In this document: in pieces, positions 11,070 to 23,034 of the stretch | Layout: each line of letters starts with the position of its first letter | Position numbering within the stretch: the stretch's first letter is position 1 | Origin: Exophiala sp. HKRS030 | Lineage: Eukaryota; Ascomycota; Eurotiomycetes; Chaetothyriales; Herpotrichiellaceae | Reading direction: 5' to 3' | Length of the DNA stretch: 64,000 nt | Assembly: GCA_023897205.1 (NCBI GenBank) | Contig: JAHWDD010000007.1 | Location: 186,001 to 250,000, forward strand | The notes under the pieces: model-generated | Told to the model about the DNA's origin: nothing | Seen by the model: only the letters and a program-made list of their open reading frames with translations | Database searches by the model: none | Program-made: the position numbers and the translations under genes

Positions 11070-12926
11070 ATGCCTAGCTACTCGAGTCCCTCTCCTTCTC
11101 CTCCCCCGACCGGTCGACGTCGCCGACTACGATCATGCGCGGACAAATGTGAGCGAGGATGCTGGACGTTGGCCACCTTCTTCCCACTCGCCTTTGTATA
11201 CAGTCTTTCGACATGGGCGGTCTGGGTCGTCTCGTCTATAGGATTTGGCTCCCACCGATCTAAACATGTGTGGTGGTCGATACAATTCATCTCGCTCCTC
11301 GGCATCCTATTGTACTCCCTGGCGAATCTCTCATACACGGTCGCAGTCTTTACGGACCCAGGATCCCCGTTGAACCCTCCAAAAGGCTCGTCCAGGCGAA
11401 AGGGCGCATACTCTGTCCTTCCGACCCGCGAGCGGTCCACAGACCTCGAAGGGGTCCAAAACATCACAGTCTCTTCGACAGGGGCGCCGCGGTACTGCAA
11501 GAAATGCCACGTCCCCAAACCAGACCGGACGCACCATTGCTCGACGTGTAAGCGGTGCGTCTTGAAGATGGACCACCACTGTCCGTGGCTGTCCACATGC
11601 CTAGGTCTACATAACTACAAAGCATTTGTCTTGTTCCTGATATACATTTCTTTATTCAGTTGGGTGTGCTTCGCCAACTCCGCATGGTGGATGTGGAAGG
11701 AGCTTTTCGAGGAGAGCGGATACCTCGAAGAAATCGCGCCGGTCAATATAATCCTCCTCGCAGTGGTCTCGGGAATAATAGGCCTGGTGTTGACCGGCTT
11801 CACAACCTGGCACATATACCTCTGCGCAAAGGGGCAGACGACGATTGAAAAACTAGAAAAGACGAGGTATCTAAGTGGTGTCCGAAGCCGAGTGGAGCGG
11901 AATAGACAAGAACATCAACTGAATTCCCATAGACGAGGGTCCGAAGGGGTCGCCGAACGATTACAACGAGCAGGAGAGCAGATTCTCGAGTTTCACGCAA
12001 ACGCTGTACCGGGGGCGTCACGGTACGAAGAGGGCGAGGAACACACGTCGCCCGTGCCGAGTATTTACAATCAGAACTCCCATCCGAATAGCAACGACTA
12101 TCACCACCCTCGACATCCGTATTCTAATTCTCAATTTCAAGATCCGGTGGGAGATGTTAATTCCAACGGGGACACTCCTGCCCTGCGCGCCTTGCGCAGG
12201 ACGTATAGCAACATCGAAGCCGAGCGCGAACGAGAACGGTACGATGAATATATGGACGACTTTGAAGCCGAAGGGATGCCAAATGCGTTCGACCTTGGCT
12301 GGCGACGAAACCTGACACACTTGTTCGGTCCAACCGTTTTGCTGTGGTGGTTGCCAGTGTGCAATACCACCGGTGACGGGTGGCAGTGGGAAGTCAGCGA
12401 GAAGTGGCAACTGGCGCAAGAGGAGGCGGCGCGACGCAAAGAACGAAGGATCGAGGAGATGATGAGCAGTCAACAGAGGGGTGTTGGCGCGGGGGTCGTT
12501 GGCATGCGCGGTGGTGGCGGCGGTGGAGGTTTTGCCGGGTATGAGCGAGACCGCGAGAGAGACGGCAACAATAATAGCAATGGATATTATGATGGCCACG
12601 ACGGGTACGGCGGAAGTATGCAGAGCGCCATGAGTATGAAATCTTTGGCGGCTCGACAACACCAGCAACATCGTCAGCATCATCAACAGCAACAACACAG
12701 AGGGAGACAGAGGACCGATTTCGACCGTGGGGAGAATGGACAAGTCGAAAGGTTCCAGGTTAGTAGTGACGGTGAGAGTGACCATGATGACAGCAGCGAC
12801 GACTCGGACTCGGATTCGGATTCCGATGATGTTGGGTATAACAGTAACGAAAATGATGCTGAAAGGGGTTGGAACACGAGAAGGAATCGTCGGCCCGGGA
12901 GGTCGAGGAAGAGATATGGTAGATGA
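11070..12926 (+). CDS. PFA3: DHHC palmitoyltransferase, PFA3 type
   Basis: A single-exon 618-residue protein S-acyltransferase. The Cys-rich domain begins RYCKKCHVPKPDRTHHCSTC and continues to KMDHHCPWLSTCLG, with the catalytic Cys in DHHC near residue 170. Four membrane spans are visible, at about 30-52, 68-92, 188-210 and 226-250. TTxE is present as QTTIE, and the C-terminal PaCCT-like segment is NAFDLGWRRNLTHLFG. The N-terminus (CERGCWTLATFFPLAFVYSL) resembles fungal Pfa3, which in yeast acylates Vac8 at the vacuole membrane; the role here is inferred. The tail after residue 430 is low complexity: Gly-, His/Gln- and Ser/Asp-rich runs, then a basic end. Assignment to Pfa3 rather than another Pfa member is likely but not certain. 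Confidence 0.85.
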   Translation: MPSYSSPSPSPPPTGRRRRLRSCADKCERGCWTLATFFPLAFVYSLSTWAVWVVSSIGFGSHRSKHVWWSIQFISLLGILLYSLANLSYTVAVFTDPGSPLNPPKGSSRRKGAYSVLPTRERSTDLEGVQNITVSSTGAPRYCKKCHVPKPDRTHHCSTCKRCVLKMDHHCPWLSTCLGLHNYKAFVLFLIYISLFSWVCFANSAWWMWKELFEESGYLEEIAPVNIILLAVVSGIIGLVLTGFTTWHIYLCAKGQTTIEKLEKTRYLSGVRSRVERNRQEHQLNSHRRGSEGVAERLQRAGEQILEFHANAVPGASRYEEGEEHTSPVPSIYNQNSHPNSNDYHHPRHPYSNSQFQDPVGDVNSNGDTPALRALRRTYSNIEAERERERYDEYMDDFEAEGMPNAFDLGWRRNLTHLFGPTVLLWWLPVCNTTGDGWQWEVSEKWQLAQEEAARRKERRIEEMMSSQQRGVGAGVVGMRGGGGGGGFAGYERDRERDGNNNSNGYYDGHDGYGGSMQSAMSMKSLAARQHQQHRQHHQQQQHRGRQRTDFDRGENGQVERFQVSSDGESDHDDSSDDSDSDSDSDDVGYNSNENDAERGWNTRRNRRPGRSRKRYGR

Positions 12927-13388
12927 TAGCTATAGACAATAGCCGATTGTATACTCTGTACATCAGTATCTCTTTTGGGTCTTCTTCATTAACTACTCGT
13001 ATCGCAAGGGTAATTTCGACACATCAAGGTATACTCTGCTTTGACGTTCCTCAACATTGTATGGAACTATATAGAAGTACGATGGTCTATTCTTCCCCTG
13101 TCGGAACGTTTGCTTACGCTCTAGAAGTACTCAATCCATCCCATTCGATGACATTAGGTGTCGTGTCTTTCGTTATATAGTGTTTTACTATGTCTCATCT
13201 TCTCTCTCCATTTTCGTTACTCTCGCTTCGCTCGGCCGCTCACTCCATCCACGTACTCCGTACAACGGATAGAGTAGAGACGTCTAGATCATTCTCTCCG
13301 CCCTTGATTTTCTTCCCTCCAAGCCATGATCGAGCGAGTGCCGACTGTTTACGCATGTATAAATACACACACGGCATACATGGTTCAG
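12927..13388. other. Convergent intergenic region, 3' ends of two genes
   Basis: 462 bp between the palmitoyltransferase stop and the E2 stop. It should hold both 3' UTRs. It contains GTACTCCGTAC at 13253-13263, a short motif that recurs in other gaps of this window. No gene is seen. Confidence 0.5.
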
Positions 13389-14711
13389 TCATTCGCGTTG
13401 GAGGTAAAAGTCATCGACTCCTCCTCCGAACCCCATACCACCGCCGTTGGTGCCGGCAGGGTAGAAGATCTTCTTGAGGACCATGAGACACAAGGCGACA
13501 AAGATACCCGCGATGGCCCGGTCGATCGTGATGCTCTCTCTCGCCCTGTCTCGCTGGAGGATCAACGGCGCAGCCGCCCCCATGTTTGAGTTCTGGAGAG
13601 CCGCATTCGCGGCGGCCAAAGGAGGTGCGTGGATTCCACCGGACATGAGGGATATGCTCGGTCGATGCAGCCTGGAGGAGGAGGAGGAGGAGGAAGGAGA
13701 GGAAAAGTCGGAGGGTGTGAGGACCGCTTCGGCGGACGCTTGTGCCGCTTCGGCCGAGGGAGTAGGTATCATGCGTGGTGGTGGCGGAGAGGCCGGTGGA
13801 GGGTGTAGGTTTGTTGTGTCGTCGTTGCTCTTGTCTGGGCGGGACTGTTGAGATTGCCGGACTGTTGATGTGTTCTGTGTTTGCGCAAGTGAATCTACAC
13901 TGGTCCTCGTATTCGCACTTGTGCTGAATTCGGGCTCAGCGTGTGCTGGCGGCGTTCGTATTGACGGTGATGTCGGCATCTGAGTCTGTCGAGCATTGGA
14001 CGTGGCATCATCTCCGGTGCTCTCTGCTTTGGCCTTTCCATTGTCCTTGCTTTCTGATGCTAATTGACTCTCTTGTTGACCTGAAGCCGCCGCCGTGGAC
14101 GATTTCTTCTTGTCCTCTGGACTGCGCGTTTCTAGGTTCATGCCTTCTGGTAGTGATTCCAGTCGCACGCCTTCCTCCTCTTGTACATTGACACCACTCT
14201 GCCTACAGACCTCCCACCACTCCCTCATTATGGCCTCATTACTTTTCCTGCACGCCTCACACCTCCAACCTCTCGACTCTCGCGCCAGTCTCTTCCTGAC
14301 GTCGACACTGGCTTCCAGACCGCCGACTTGTCCCGCGGTACCCTTCTCTGCCATGAAACTCCTCAGCGCCGTCAGGGCCGTCCGCACCCCCCAGGCGGGC
14401 ATCCATGTCTCCTCGTGGAACCCGGAAATGCTCAGGCAGATCTCACGGTTGACCTCGAAGCGACCCGACGGCGTCAGGAACCGGAAATTCGGCGGTTTGA
14501 GCGGGTAGGTCGGAGGTAGCGTGATGCGTCCGTGGTACATGCCACCCTCATAAGGAGAAGGGGAGGGCGGCCCCAGCAGTGTAAAGTGCCACTCGTGAAG
14601 GTCGGCGTCCGAGACTGGAGCGGCGTAAAAGGCAGGGTTGGGGTTGGAGGAAGGAGAGGAGAGTTCGGCCGTCTCCTTGAGGAGTCGCCGCATCGTAGGA
14701 GAGGGTGCCAT
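13389..14711 (-). CDS. Ubiquitin-conjugating enzyme E2, UBE2J/ER-anchored type
   Basis: A single-exon 440-residue E2. The UBC fold spans about residues 3-125. The active site reads NREICLSISGFHEETWMPAW with catalytic Cys92. The J-class lacks the usual HPN motif and has LTPSGRFE at that point, as seen here. PPTYPLKPPNFRFL is the conserved beta-strand text. After the UBC domain comes a long disordered Ser/Thr/Pro-rich linker. A C-terminal hydrophobic segment, IAGIFVALCLMVLKKIFYP (about 402-420), would be a tail anchor in the ER membrane. J-class E2s act in ER-associated degradation with Hrd1/Doa10-type ligases; that role is known for the family and inferred here. A Ser run arises from a GAG/CTC trinucleotide repeat at about 13676-13694. 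Confidence 0.9.
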   Translation of the reverse strand: MAPSPTMRRLLKETAELSSPSSNPNPAFYAAPVSDADLHEWHFTLLGPPSPSPYEGGMYHGRITLPPTYPLKPPNFRFLTPSGRFEVNREICLSISGFHEETWMPAWGVRTALTALRSFMAEKGTAGQVGGLEASVDVRKRLARESRGWRCEACRKSNEAIMREWWEVCRQSGVNVQEEEGVRLESLPEGMNLETRSPEDKKKSSTAAASGQQESQLASESKDNGKAKAESTGDDATSNARQTQMPTSPSIRTPPAHAEPEFSTSANTRTSVDSLAQTQNTSTVRQSQQSRPDKSNDDTTNLHPPPASPPPPRMIPTPSAEAAQASAEAVLTPSDFSSPSSSSSSSRLHRPSISLMSGGIHAPPLAAANAALQNSNMGAAAPLILQRDRARESITIDRAIAGIFVALCLMVLKKIFYPAGTNGGGMGFGGGVDDFYLQRE

Positions 14712-15274
14712 AGTCTGTGTAGAAATTGTACTCGTAGGGTTTTGTATTTGCGCCCGCTGGAGTGACTACGACTACAAGGATAGCCCGCAGTCTATTGGGG
14801 GTCGAATGAGGTCATCGGAACCCCGGTGCGTGGGTTCTGACAGGCGACAGTTTATGTGTTTGATGATGCTGGTATACGAATCGAGAAGAGGGTATAAGCT
14901 TAGGAATTCGAACACTGGGAATGATCAAGGCACGAGACACTATCGAGAGAATTGGGAATAATGGAAGATGACAGGGTATATAGAATGCGAGGCTGCGATT
15001 TGCTCTCTTTTGGTGGTGGGTTTGCACATTACGACGCTAAGTCGACATACTATTTTAAAACTCTTGTCCCTTTTGTTTTTTGGTATATAGAGCACTCCGT
15101 ATAGATTACGAAAACACCAACCACTTACGAGATGCATATTCCACGATCCATGAAGATTATTATAGCAAAACTTATACTTTTGAGAAATTTGGTGATAAAA
15201 ATATAATTGAACATTAAGCCAAGTTATTGCTATCTCTGTGCAATTGATGTCGCTATATTGAATGCATCTGTAAA
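14712..15274. other. AT-rich intergenic region
   Basis: It starts with the promoter side of the E2 gene and becomes strongly AT-rich at about 15030-15270. Short frames only; no motif or RNA gene recognised. Confidence 0.4.
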
Positions 15275-15729
15275 TCAATTTCTTATTGCCTCGCCGAAGA
15301 ATTCCACATTTGATAGTATACAGAGGAGAGTAATCAAAACAACGGCCGTCGCAATTTCAATAGGAAAGGTAGAAAGTTCATTAGCCAGAAATTCCCGCTG
15401 GCTGTCTTGGACCACTTGGTCCATTCTTTCTCGCTCAAATAAAGGAAAGTCGTTATAAGGAGAAAACCAAAAGTCTTGTATCTGTAAGCGCACAAGGTAT
15501 CAAATCGAGAAGATTAGGTAAGTTTATGTGTGTTGTGAGGAGGGGGAGGTATACTGTTGCTTGTGTCGCGTATGTGTCTGCCTCGATTAGAGGTGCGAAG
15601 TGATTTCTGGGCTTGGTCGTGTGCCCAAGACAAGACATCTGGAATTAAATGATAGAGTCGAGAAAGAAAATATATCGAATATACCGCGCGTGCGCCGTTT
15701 TCGATGCCGAAGGCCCACAATTTCGCCAT
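15275..15729 (-). CDS. Possible small two-exon membrane protein (tentative)
   Basis: ATG at 15729 opens a frame beginning MAKLWAFGIENGARAVYSIY and reading on through RLYHLIPDVLSWAHDQAQ. A GTATAC donor at about 15557 (minus) and an AAG acceptor at about 15475 could join it in phase to a second stretch with FPIEIATAVVLITLLCILSN, a clear hydrophobic helix, and a stop at 15275. No homologue comes to mind. The acceptor is not the preferred CAG, and the segment is AT-rich, so chance open frames are possible. It lies directly downstream of the C2H2 regulator's stop and could be part of its 3' UTR. Confidence 0.2.
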
Positions 15730-15778
15730 GCAGTAAAATAGGAAAACCGATGTGAGAGAGGATATCGTAAGATGGTGT

Positions 15779-18470
15779 TTAATATGTCGTCGCAATGTCC
15801 ATAAGATTCTGGTCGACCTGCATTCCCGTAACATGGTCTATTGAAAGCTCGTCGACATATCCAATCAAAGCTTGGGAATGCAATTTGAATGACTCGCCCA
15901 TGGTTTTTGAGATACTGGAATATGTTAGTCAAAATCTGCTGGCAATTGACAGATATGCTTACCCCCAAACAACCACGCCGTCCAACATCGAGCCCCAGAC
16001 GCGCGCTACAGTTGAGCTTAAACGTGATCCATTTGCGTCCACGGCGTCATCATCGAACAGTCCGCGTACTCTCATGTACATGGCGAGCTCTTCTTCGGTG
16101 GCTTCCTGATCGTCATGCTCAATACGATATAGCCACAGGCTTAGAATAGTGATGAGATCCAGTCCACAAAGAGGATGCTCAATACTCCAATTGGTCGACG
16201 ATGTTTTGGTGACCCAATTGATACCCTGCATGGCAACGATTTCCATGCACTCGTAGCATTGCTCGACAACCTTGATCATCTCTTTCGTTCTCTTGACATT
16301 GTCACGCGCCGATGACATCGCGCCGGCAATCTCATATGAGTTGTGGTACCGCAGGGCTTCCTGGACATCTTTGAGATCCACTTCAAGGAAGGCACGGGTG
16401 TTGCGGTACACAGCCATCGAATTGAAGATCAGAGGGTGGCTCTTGTGTGGTGTGCTGAGAGGAACAACAATGATTTCGGGCTCGCACAGATCCAATGACC
16501 GTTCCCATGTTTCTAAGGCAATGCGAATCTTCCATTCCAGAACCACGTCCTGTAGCGATTCGAAACTTCTTCTTAGATTCCACACTTCCAAGAACAATGC
16601 GTTGATCATCACTCGAGTGGCAAAAGCACTGTATCTAGCAGCATCTCCTTGGAAGAGACTGTCATATGCTTCTCGAACAGTAATCGTGGGCGACGCTGCG
16701 AAGATATCCTGCCAGGAATCCTCGTCCGAGGGCTCAATATTCCATAATGACTCGGAAGATGGTAGTGGCAATGTGTCGAACTCGTTGAAGCTGATTGCCG
16801 GAGTGTGGTTGTATGTCAGAGTCAGCATGCCGAAGAAGATATAGACGGCATAATAAGTCCGTCGACAGCCCTCTTCATTGACCCACTGATCATGTGTCGG
16901 TGGTGCTCCAGCGCGACCATCAATACGCAACTTCAGCTCGTATTTGTTGCCGGCAACCATCTGAACAGGTTAGCAGAAGATTGGACGAATATTACGAGGT
17001 ACTTACATTGGCAAGCAAGCTCTTAATAGAACAAGCCCATTCAAGGCCTTGCGAGCCACCGCTCCAGCTCTCGAAAACCATATTCAGCAAAGTGCTCTGC
17101 ATGGTCCAGAGAGGGCACTTTCGAGAATCAAAGTTGTCCTTGTTCTGAAGGAATTGATTCACGAGTTTCTTGGAGCCATGATGAAGGAGATAGGCTTGTT
17201 CTTGTTCGAAATTGTAGAGAGCGCCGATGGAGAGGATGGCAAGTAGAAGAGCCGGTTGACAATTCTCAGGACGAAAGGTGACAGGATGTAGAAAGGGCAT
17301 GTGGTGATGAAAGAGATTGAAGTAGGTAGTTAAGTATAGGTTCATTGTGGGCAGGGAAGGTAGTGTGATGTCTCCACCTAGCTGGTTAGCAATGATAGCT
17401 CTCTCGTCATCATTGTTCAACTGCGGAGCTTTGGGTAAAGAAAGGGGTTGGGCTGGACCAGGAGACTTGCGATAGTTCACTGGTGATACAGGCCCTGTCA
17501 TAGAGGGGAAGGGAGAGAGTGCGTTGGGGGTCGGCGTCCCTGAGACTGGGAAAGTGTCGGGCAAAGAGTGGAATGTCGGGGGCAGCGAACTACCCAAGGA
17601 GGTTTGACGTTCCATGATGGGTGGTAGTTGAGACTGATGTGGCTGTATCGATCCCATATGGACGAAAGGAGGCTGCGACAGGTTATCTTGCGACGAAATG
17701 CTCGACATTGAATGCGCTTTGGGTTCCGACGGGCCGTGGGGCATAAAGGTGTCCCAGGGCATTTGCGGAAGGCCGTTAGGACCGGCGAGGTAGTCGGACG
17801 ATTCGAGAAGTGAGCTTCGATCTGGAGAGTAATCGGGGATTGTGCTTTCTCCGTTCTGAATGTGACCGTTTACTGCTGCTGCTGCTGCCGCCGCCTTGTG
17901 TTGGAAGTCTGTCATCAACATGGCGGCAGTTTCAAGGTCGAGCATACCATCGCTGCTAGCCTCAATTTGCTCCAAAGTCCCCGGATCAAGACTTATCGAA
18001 GGCTTGGACGGAGCGGCCGTTGAGGGCGTCGACTTCGTCCCTGCGCCTGTTCCTGTTCTCTTTCGTCCTTCAGATTGAAGGGGCACACCGCCATCCTTTG
18101 CATGGACGGTTCGATCGTGGCGTAATAGCAGATCGCGACGGACGAAGGTGCTACGACATTTCTGGCATTTGAAGGGACGCTCCTTCGTGTCTAGCAAGGG
18201 ATGAAGGTCAGTTGAAGATTGCCTGAAAGCTCATTCAATGGAAAGAGGTGATGGCGGGGTCTACGGTGAAGCCCCACGTCGCAACAACAAAAAAATATTC
18301 TACTTACGCGATCGTTCGTGTCGACTGCGGTGTTCACTTCTGCTGAAGGCCCGGTTGCAATACTGGCATTTGTACTTCTTCTCGGGCGCTGAAGTAGCCT
18401 TCTTCGGGGTCGCAGTAGCTGCGCTGGCATTCGCAGGCTCAGAGGCGGTGGAGGTGTCAGCCTGGGCCAT
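15779..18470 (-). CDS. C2H2 zinc-finger transcription factor with fungal-specific domain
   Basis: A predicted 826-residue nuclear regulator. Exons 18470-18308, 18190-17007, 16960-15963 and 15914-15779 join in phase. Two tandem C2H2 fingers sit at the N-terminus: YKCQYCNRAFSRSEHRSRH (split from the next by the first intron) and FKCQKCRSTFVRRDLLLRH, joined by a TKERP linker. A Ser/Pro-rich and poly-Ala middle follows. The C-terminal half (YLTTYFNLFHHHMPFLHPVT and after) is the fungal-specific transcription factor domain normally found with Zn2Cys6 proteins. C2H2 plus this domain is a known fungal architecture, with several regulators of metabolism and stress; the target genes are unknown. The last exon (MGESFKLHSQALIGYVDEL) is too short for a simple ORF scan but follows naturally. 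The 5' leader is probably long and pyrimidine-rich. Confidence 0.9.
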
Positions 18471-21400
18471 GGTTCAGAAAATGAAGGGTTAAAAGTCCTC
18501 GGACCCGGCGCAAGCCTTTCGCTCAGAAGTGAGTTGGGACGTGGACGTAGATTGAGCCGTTATCATTCCGTGTCGCTGGGCAGTCTGGAAGTCGAAGCGA
18601 TTGAGGAAATGATTGCTGGCTGTGATTGAAGGGGAATCGGCCTGGATCTGGTTTGGCAAAAACGCAAGGTGGATCACGTGGTCGGTGTAGTAGTGAATGC
18701 AAGGTGTGGTGCAGCGCCGTACGCAGCGTGACGATAGTCGATACACAGGCTGAGATGCGACGATATTATTACAGATGAATGCGACGACAATAACAGTTGA
18801 TGTTGATACAGACAGAAAGAGGAGAAGAGTGTGCGAAACGAAGAAAACAAGGAGGGGCAGCTGATGGCAAGAGAGGAGGGTGTTCAGTTCAGATTGTCCC
18901 TCCTCCTGTCCCTTGCTCGCCCTCGAAGCATTCTCTCTCGCGTTGCCCTCCTCAGTCAGTGAGCCCCTGAAAAAATACCGTACGGAGGTGACCAGACCAG
19001 ACAGCCCAGTCCAGCGGCACACCAAGCGGGCGTCCAAGCACCAAAAGAGACCCGCGGTATCCTTGCACCTAGCGTCTCCGTCTTCCCACTCCCACCTCAC
19101 CAACAGCCCACCTTTTGCCTTCGAGAAATCGCCATGAGACACCCCTTCCGGCAGCAGCCAGCTGGGTTACCGCGACAGCCAACCTGTGCCGCTTCTGGCT
19201 TCGCGTGAGGCCTCTAGTCTCGATGCGCATCTCCCCGAGTCCACGCAACACCACCGGAGAGGTTACTACGGAGTGATGGTTGATGTCCATGGACAAGGGC
19301 TCCTTGGAAGAGACCAGGCATTTCTAGGGACTACCTAACAGCGCGTAAAGAACCCAATGGAGCACGAACGCTCGGCTTGTGTTCATCACAGAAGAAGACG
19401 AGCACAAGTGACAATGAAGGGTGGGGATCTTGGATGTCTTTTTCGATCTCGAAACATTCCTCGTCATCACGATGCAGTCCCCAGCCACCTCTGAATAATG
19501 ATGCCCACCAGCCATCAAACATTTCAGGTATGCTTCGGTCCGTACCCACGCTTGATCGGTTGGCTCTGCAGCGTGACGCCCAACGAACGATAACACTGCT
19601 ACAAGCCACGGTCTGCCTGCCATTGGGTTGTCCAGGGCCAATTATCGGTCCTTACAAGGACTTTTCGGTGCGAATATGTGGCACATGATCGAACCATGTA
19701 CTGCCCTTCAGCTCTGAATTAGAGACAAAAGAGCAATCGTGGCACCGAAAAAGTTGGTCAACGAGCGATCGTCAGCACTTGGATTGTCGCCCTCGGACCT
19801 GTTCCTGCATGTTCCGTGCAGCTCCTTGATCTCTTAGGTAGGGGGTACCGCTCTAATTCGAGGACGTGGGACCTCGCTAAGGACTTCCAAATGCCCGCTT
19901 AAATGATCAGTGTCTTGTCTGACAAGCTACCGAAGTAGCCATGAAGTGCTCGGTCTCAGCTAGGAAGCGTCATCCATCTTCCCGTTGCGATGGTCAAAGC
20001 CATGGATCCGAGGCCCATCCTCGTGGATGGGACCCGTTTCAATGGTCTTTTCGCGGCGAGGTGGGTAGCAATTGGTGGTCTGAAGAAAACGATGGTGACC
20101 CGGCAGTAGAGAACCGAACAAAAACGCAACGAACTGGCGCCTTGACTTTGACAAGTCTGCCCCGAGTCAAGTCCTTTCCATTCGTTGTTGATACCTGAAC
20201 AGGGGTCGAGGAATGATTGCAGGCTTGAAGAGTTGCAAATACAGCTGCCAATTTCCAGTACAAAGCCAGATGTACCGGCACTTTGCTGCTGCTCCAGGCC
20301 GATGCTTGCAACAAAGGGCCCCGCGGTCCTCTCTCAATTTTCGCGACAGGTCATCTGGTGAAAGTCTCTCATGGTCGGCTTATAGGCGGTCGCCTCACTC
20401 ATGGTACTTGCTGACCAGCATACCGTAATCTGTTTTAATCCGTACCTCTCGTTCAGATGTCGGTGAAGAGCCCGTTGAACACTATGACATGCCGGAGGCT
20501 TCATTCAGGCAGGCCAACCCCTCCACATCAAAATCACTGCCATCAAAGGATAGTCAGACCTGCTATAACCGAAACATGCCGACGTTGGTGCGGTTCCGTA
20601 AGAGCGGTTTTGCGAGAAAATGGGTTCCGCCAGTGGTGAAGCATGGCTCCCAGGCTCGCCCCCGGCTGAACCGGGGCTACAAGAGCCACCGCGGGCGCCA
20701 GTCAGTGCCTTTCCGCCGGAATCCCACAAGCCGTGGCACTACTTCCTCCCCACTCCAAACCCACCTCGTAATGGAGTTTCAATCCCTCACCTCATCTGAA
20801 ATTTTGACAATCTCCGGCGGCGTCGCATCATACAGTGATTCGCTGCCTTGAAAACTTCCCCTGTACCAGAGCAACGCCGCTTCGAGAAGCTCCAAGGAAT
20901 CAAGGATCAATTCGGTTGGCAATCAGCTGATTACGAACTTATTATTCAGTCTGGGCTGAGACGAGGGGTCAACAGCAGAGGGGCTGTTCGTGCAATTTTG
21001 TCAATGATAATATCATGGGAGAAAAAACAAAACATGTCGACGCCTGACGAGCTTAACAATTTCAGCTTCACCGGCACTGTCTACTGCAAAATTCAAGAAG
21101 AGTCGCTGCACAGTAACACCGCCATCTCAATATCTAGACCGCCCTTCTACAAAACACCGCCTAGCCTGAAATCGAGGCGAGTACCGCTGCAGATACGGAG
21201 TATCGATGGTTCACCTTCCTTTCCGATCCTGATCTGGACGGCGGTGACTGTGACAGGCCTCCGGGATTTGAGCCATCGCTGAGACGGTAAGCACTGGTGG
21301 CAATGATTGCCGTTAAGAAACGTCAGTACCGATGCAGTAGTCCCTTCATGACTCAGGGCTGTCCATGTTTGTTCCAAGCTGGGAATGCTCGGCATGGATG

Positions 21401-23034
21401 GGGCCTTCATCTGTCATTGTCCTGCCAAACGTCAACTTCAAGGATCTCAAGCAACCTTTAGTGAAGGATTACGGAGTATAATTTTCGGATATGTCCAGCC
21501 TGGACCGGCCCAAACTTCGGATATCTGCTTTGCAGCAAACGATGCTGCAAGACACCTGGCTGATGAATCACGTCTCGTGGCTTGAGAGCAAGAAATCAGA
21601 TGCGATCTGTTGGAACGATTCTCTTTTCGAACGTAGCAGAGCACATTTACTTCCACCGTGGTTATTGTTTGCTTGCCAGCCATCATGCAGATGTAGGCTG
21701 GCCTGGCCGTCCCGATGAGGCTCAGTCTGGGCCCAGCGTGTCAAACAACATCCCGATCCTGGTATGTGTGTACAGAGGCATCAGTCCGTAACGGAATGGT
21801 CATTGGCCAGGCAGGTTTCGATGACCTTGCCGTTGTTTACTTGCATACACAACCAGGTGCTCGTCTCAAGGACGACATCTCTTCCACCCGCTCATTCTGT
21901 TTACTGTTGAAAGGTTGACGAGAACATTGTGTGCCTACCAACACAGCTGCCGGGTTTGTTCACGCCGTGGTAAGAGCTTCGGATGTTCTTGTCGTTAGGC
22001 TTCTATTTTTTCGGGAGAAATCCTGCGTAGATACTCGCCCCTTTGTCATATGGTAACTATGATTTTAACTTGAGATTGTCTCTCACCTCGTGGGGCGAAC
22101 GGCGATCGTCTTGTGCTGACCATGGGCGAAGAGAACACAAAACGAACGATGCCATGCATCATCATCGTCACTGCGTGTCTGTTCGTTATGATGTTGGCTG
22201 TGCCGCTCTCCCTTTCTCTTACTCGTACACAGACACAGATATGTCATTACGAATCGAACTGCTCATCATCAAACGATGCTGAGAACTTGCTACGCCGCGT
22301 GGAGTACTCCTGCGGTCACTGTGTCTTGTATGCGACCGAGTGCGTGGAAGTGAGACAAAAACGTTTTTGCCGTTGTCGTTGCCGCATATCCGTACGATTA
22401 TTTTTGGGGGGTTGGGACGATCTACGAGGTTACAATTAATGTCCACCATTTCAATCCGGGTCTCTTTAGGAGATGGATCGACAAGTTTTTTAAATTTCCA
22501 TGTTGGTGGAGCGTACTCCGTATGTATTGTACAGTGGACTTGGGGAGAAGCCGGTATTCATACGAGTAGATGTGGGCCTACGCCATCGAAAAGAAAATCG
22601 TTGCCCTGTGAACTTTCAGTGAGCACCATGGTCAGTCGTACGAGACTGGAAAGGGAGTAGGGGACTTGGAGAGGGAGCAACTTAAAAAAAAAGGTACGAT
22701 ATGGAGGGAACAGAGTGTTCGAAACGGAGCATGGCTTTCGCCAATTGAGTGTCCAGAAGTGGAAGTGACATCAGTTTTCAAAGAGATGTACGATTAACAA
22801 GTCCATAGGTACCAATTTGTATACCTATGTATATCGTATGCTCATCGAGGTAGAAGATTTACATCCTGACATATGGAGTAGTCACGCAATCTTTGCTTCA
22901 GACTATGTAGTTGTTGATGAGATTGTGTCTTGGTCTATGCAGCTATGTATTGCTGAAGATACGCAGTGTATATGTGTGGTGGTTATGTAGTCCATACACA
23001 ACTCCGTATCGATATATCGTATATACTCACGGTA
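18471..23034. other. Gene-poor 4.6-kb region
   Basis: The first 600 bases upstream of the C2H2 regulator are pyrimidine-rich on its coding strand and likely promoter or leader. From about 19.1 to 23.0 kb I find only short frames on both strands, with no conserved motif and no plausible set of phased exons. Short TACGGAGTA-type motifs occur (for example GTACTCCGTA at 22513-22522). A poly-A run sits at 22684-22691. It may hold regulatory DNA, a non-coding transcript or very old repeats; I cannot tell which. Confidence 0.5.

Noticed and set aside
12018..12785. 255-codon minus-strand ORF
   Set aside because: Antisense to the low-complexity tail of the palmitoyltransferase; no motif.
13389..13851. 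Plus-strand ORF 13474-13851 with a Glu run
   Set aside because: The Glu run is the reverse complement of the Ser run in the E2 linker.
18489..19142. 217-codon minus-strand ORF upstream of the C2H2 regulator
   Set aside because: Low-complexity and Cys/His/Ser-rich without a domain. It lies in the likely leader of the regulator, so it is probably a chance frame.
20848..21282. 144-codon plus-strand ORF in the gene desert
   Set aside because: No domain, no splice support and no composition signal; probably chance.
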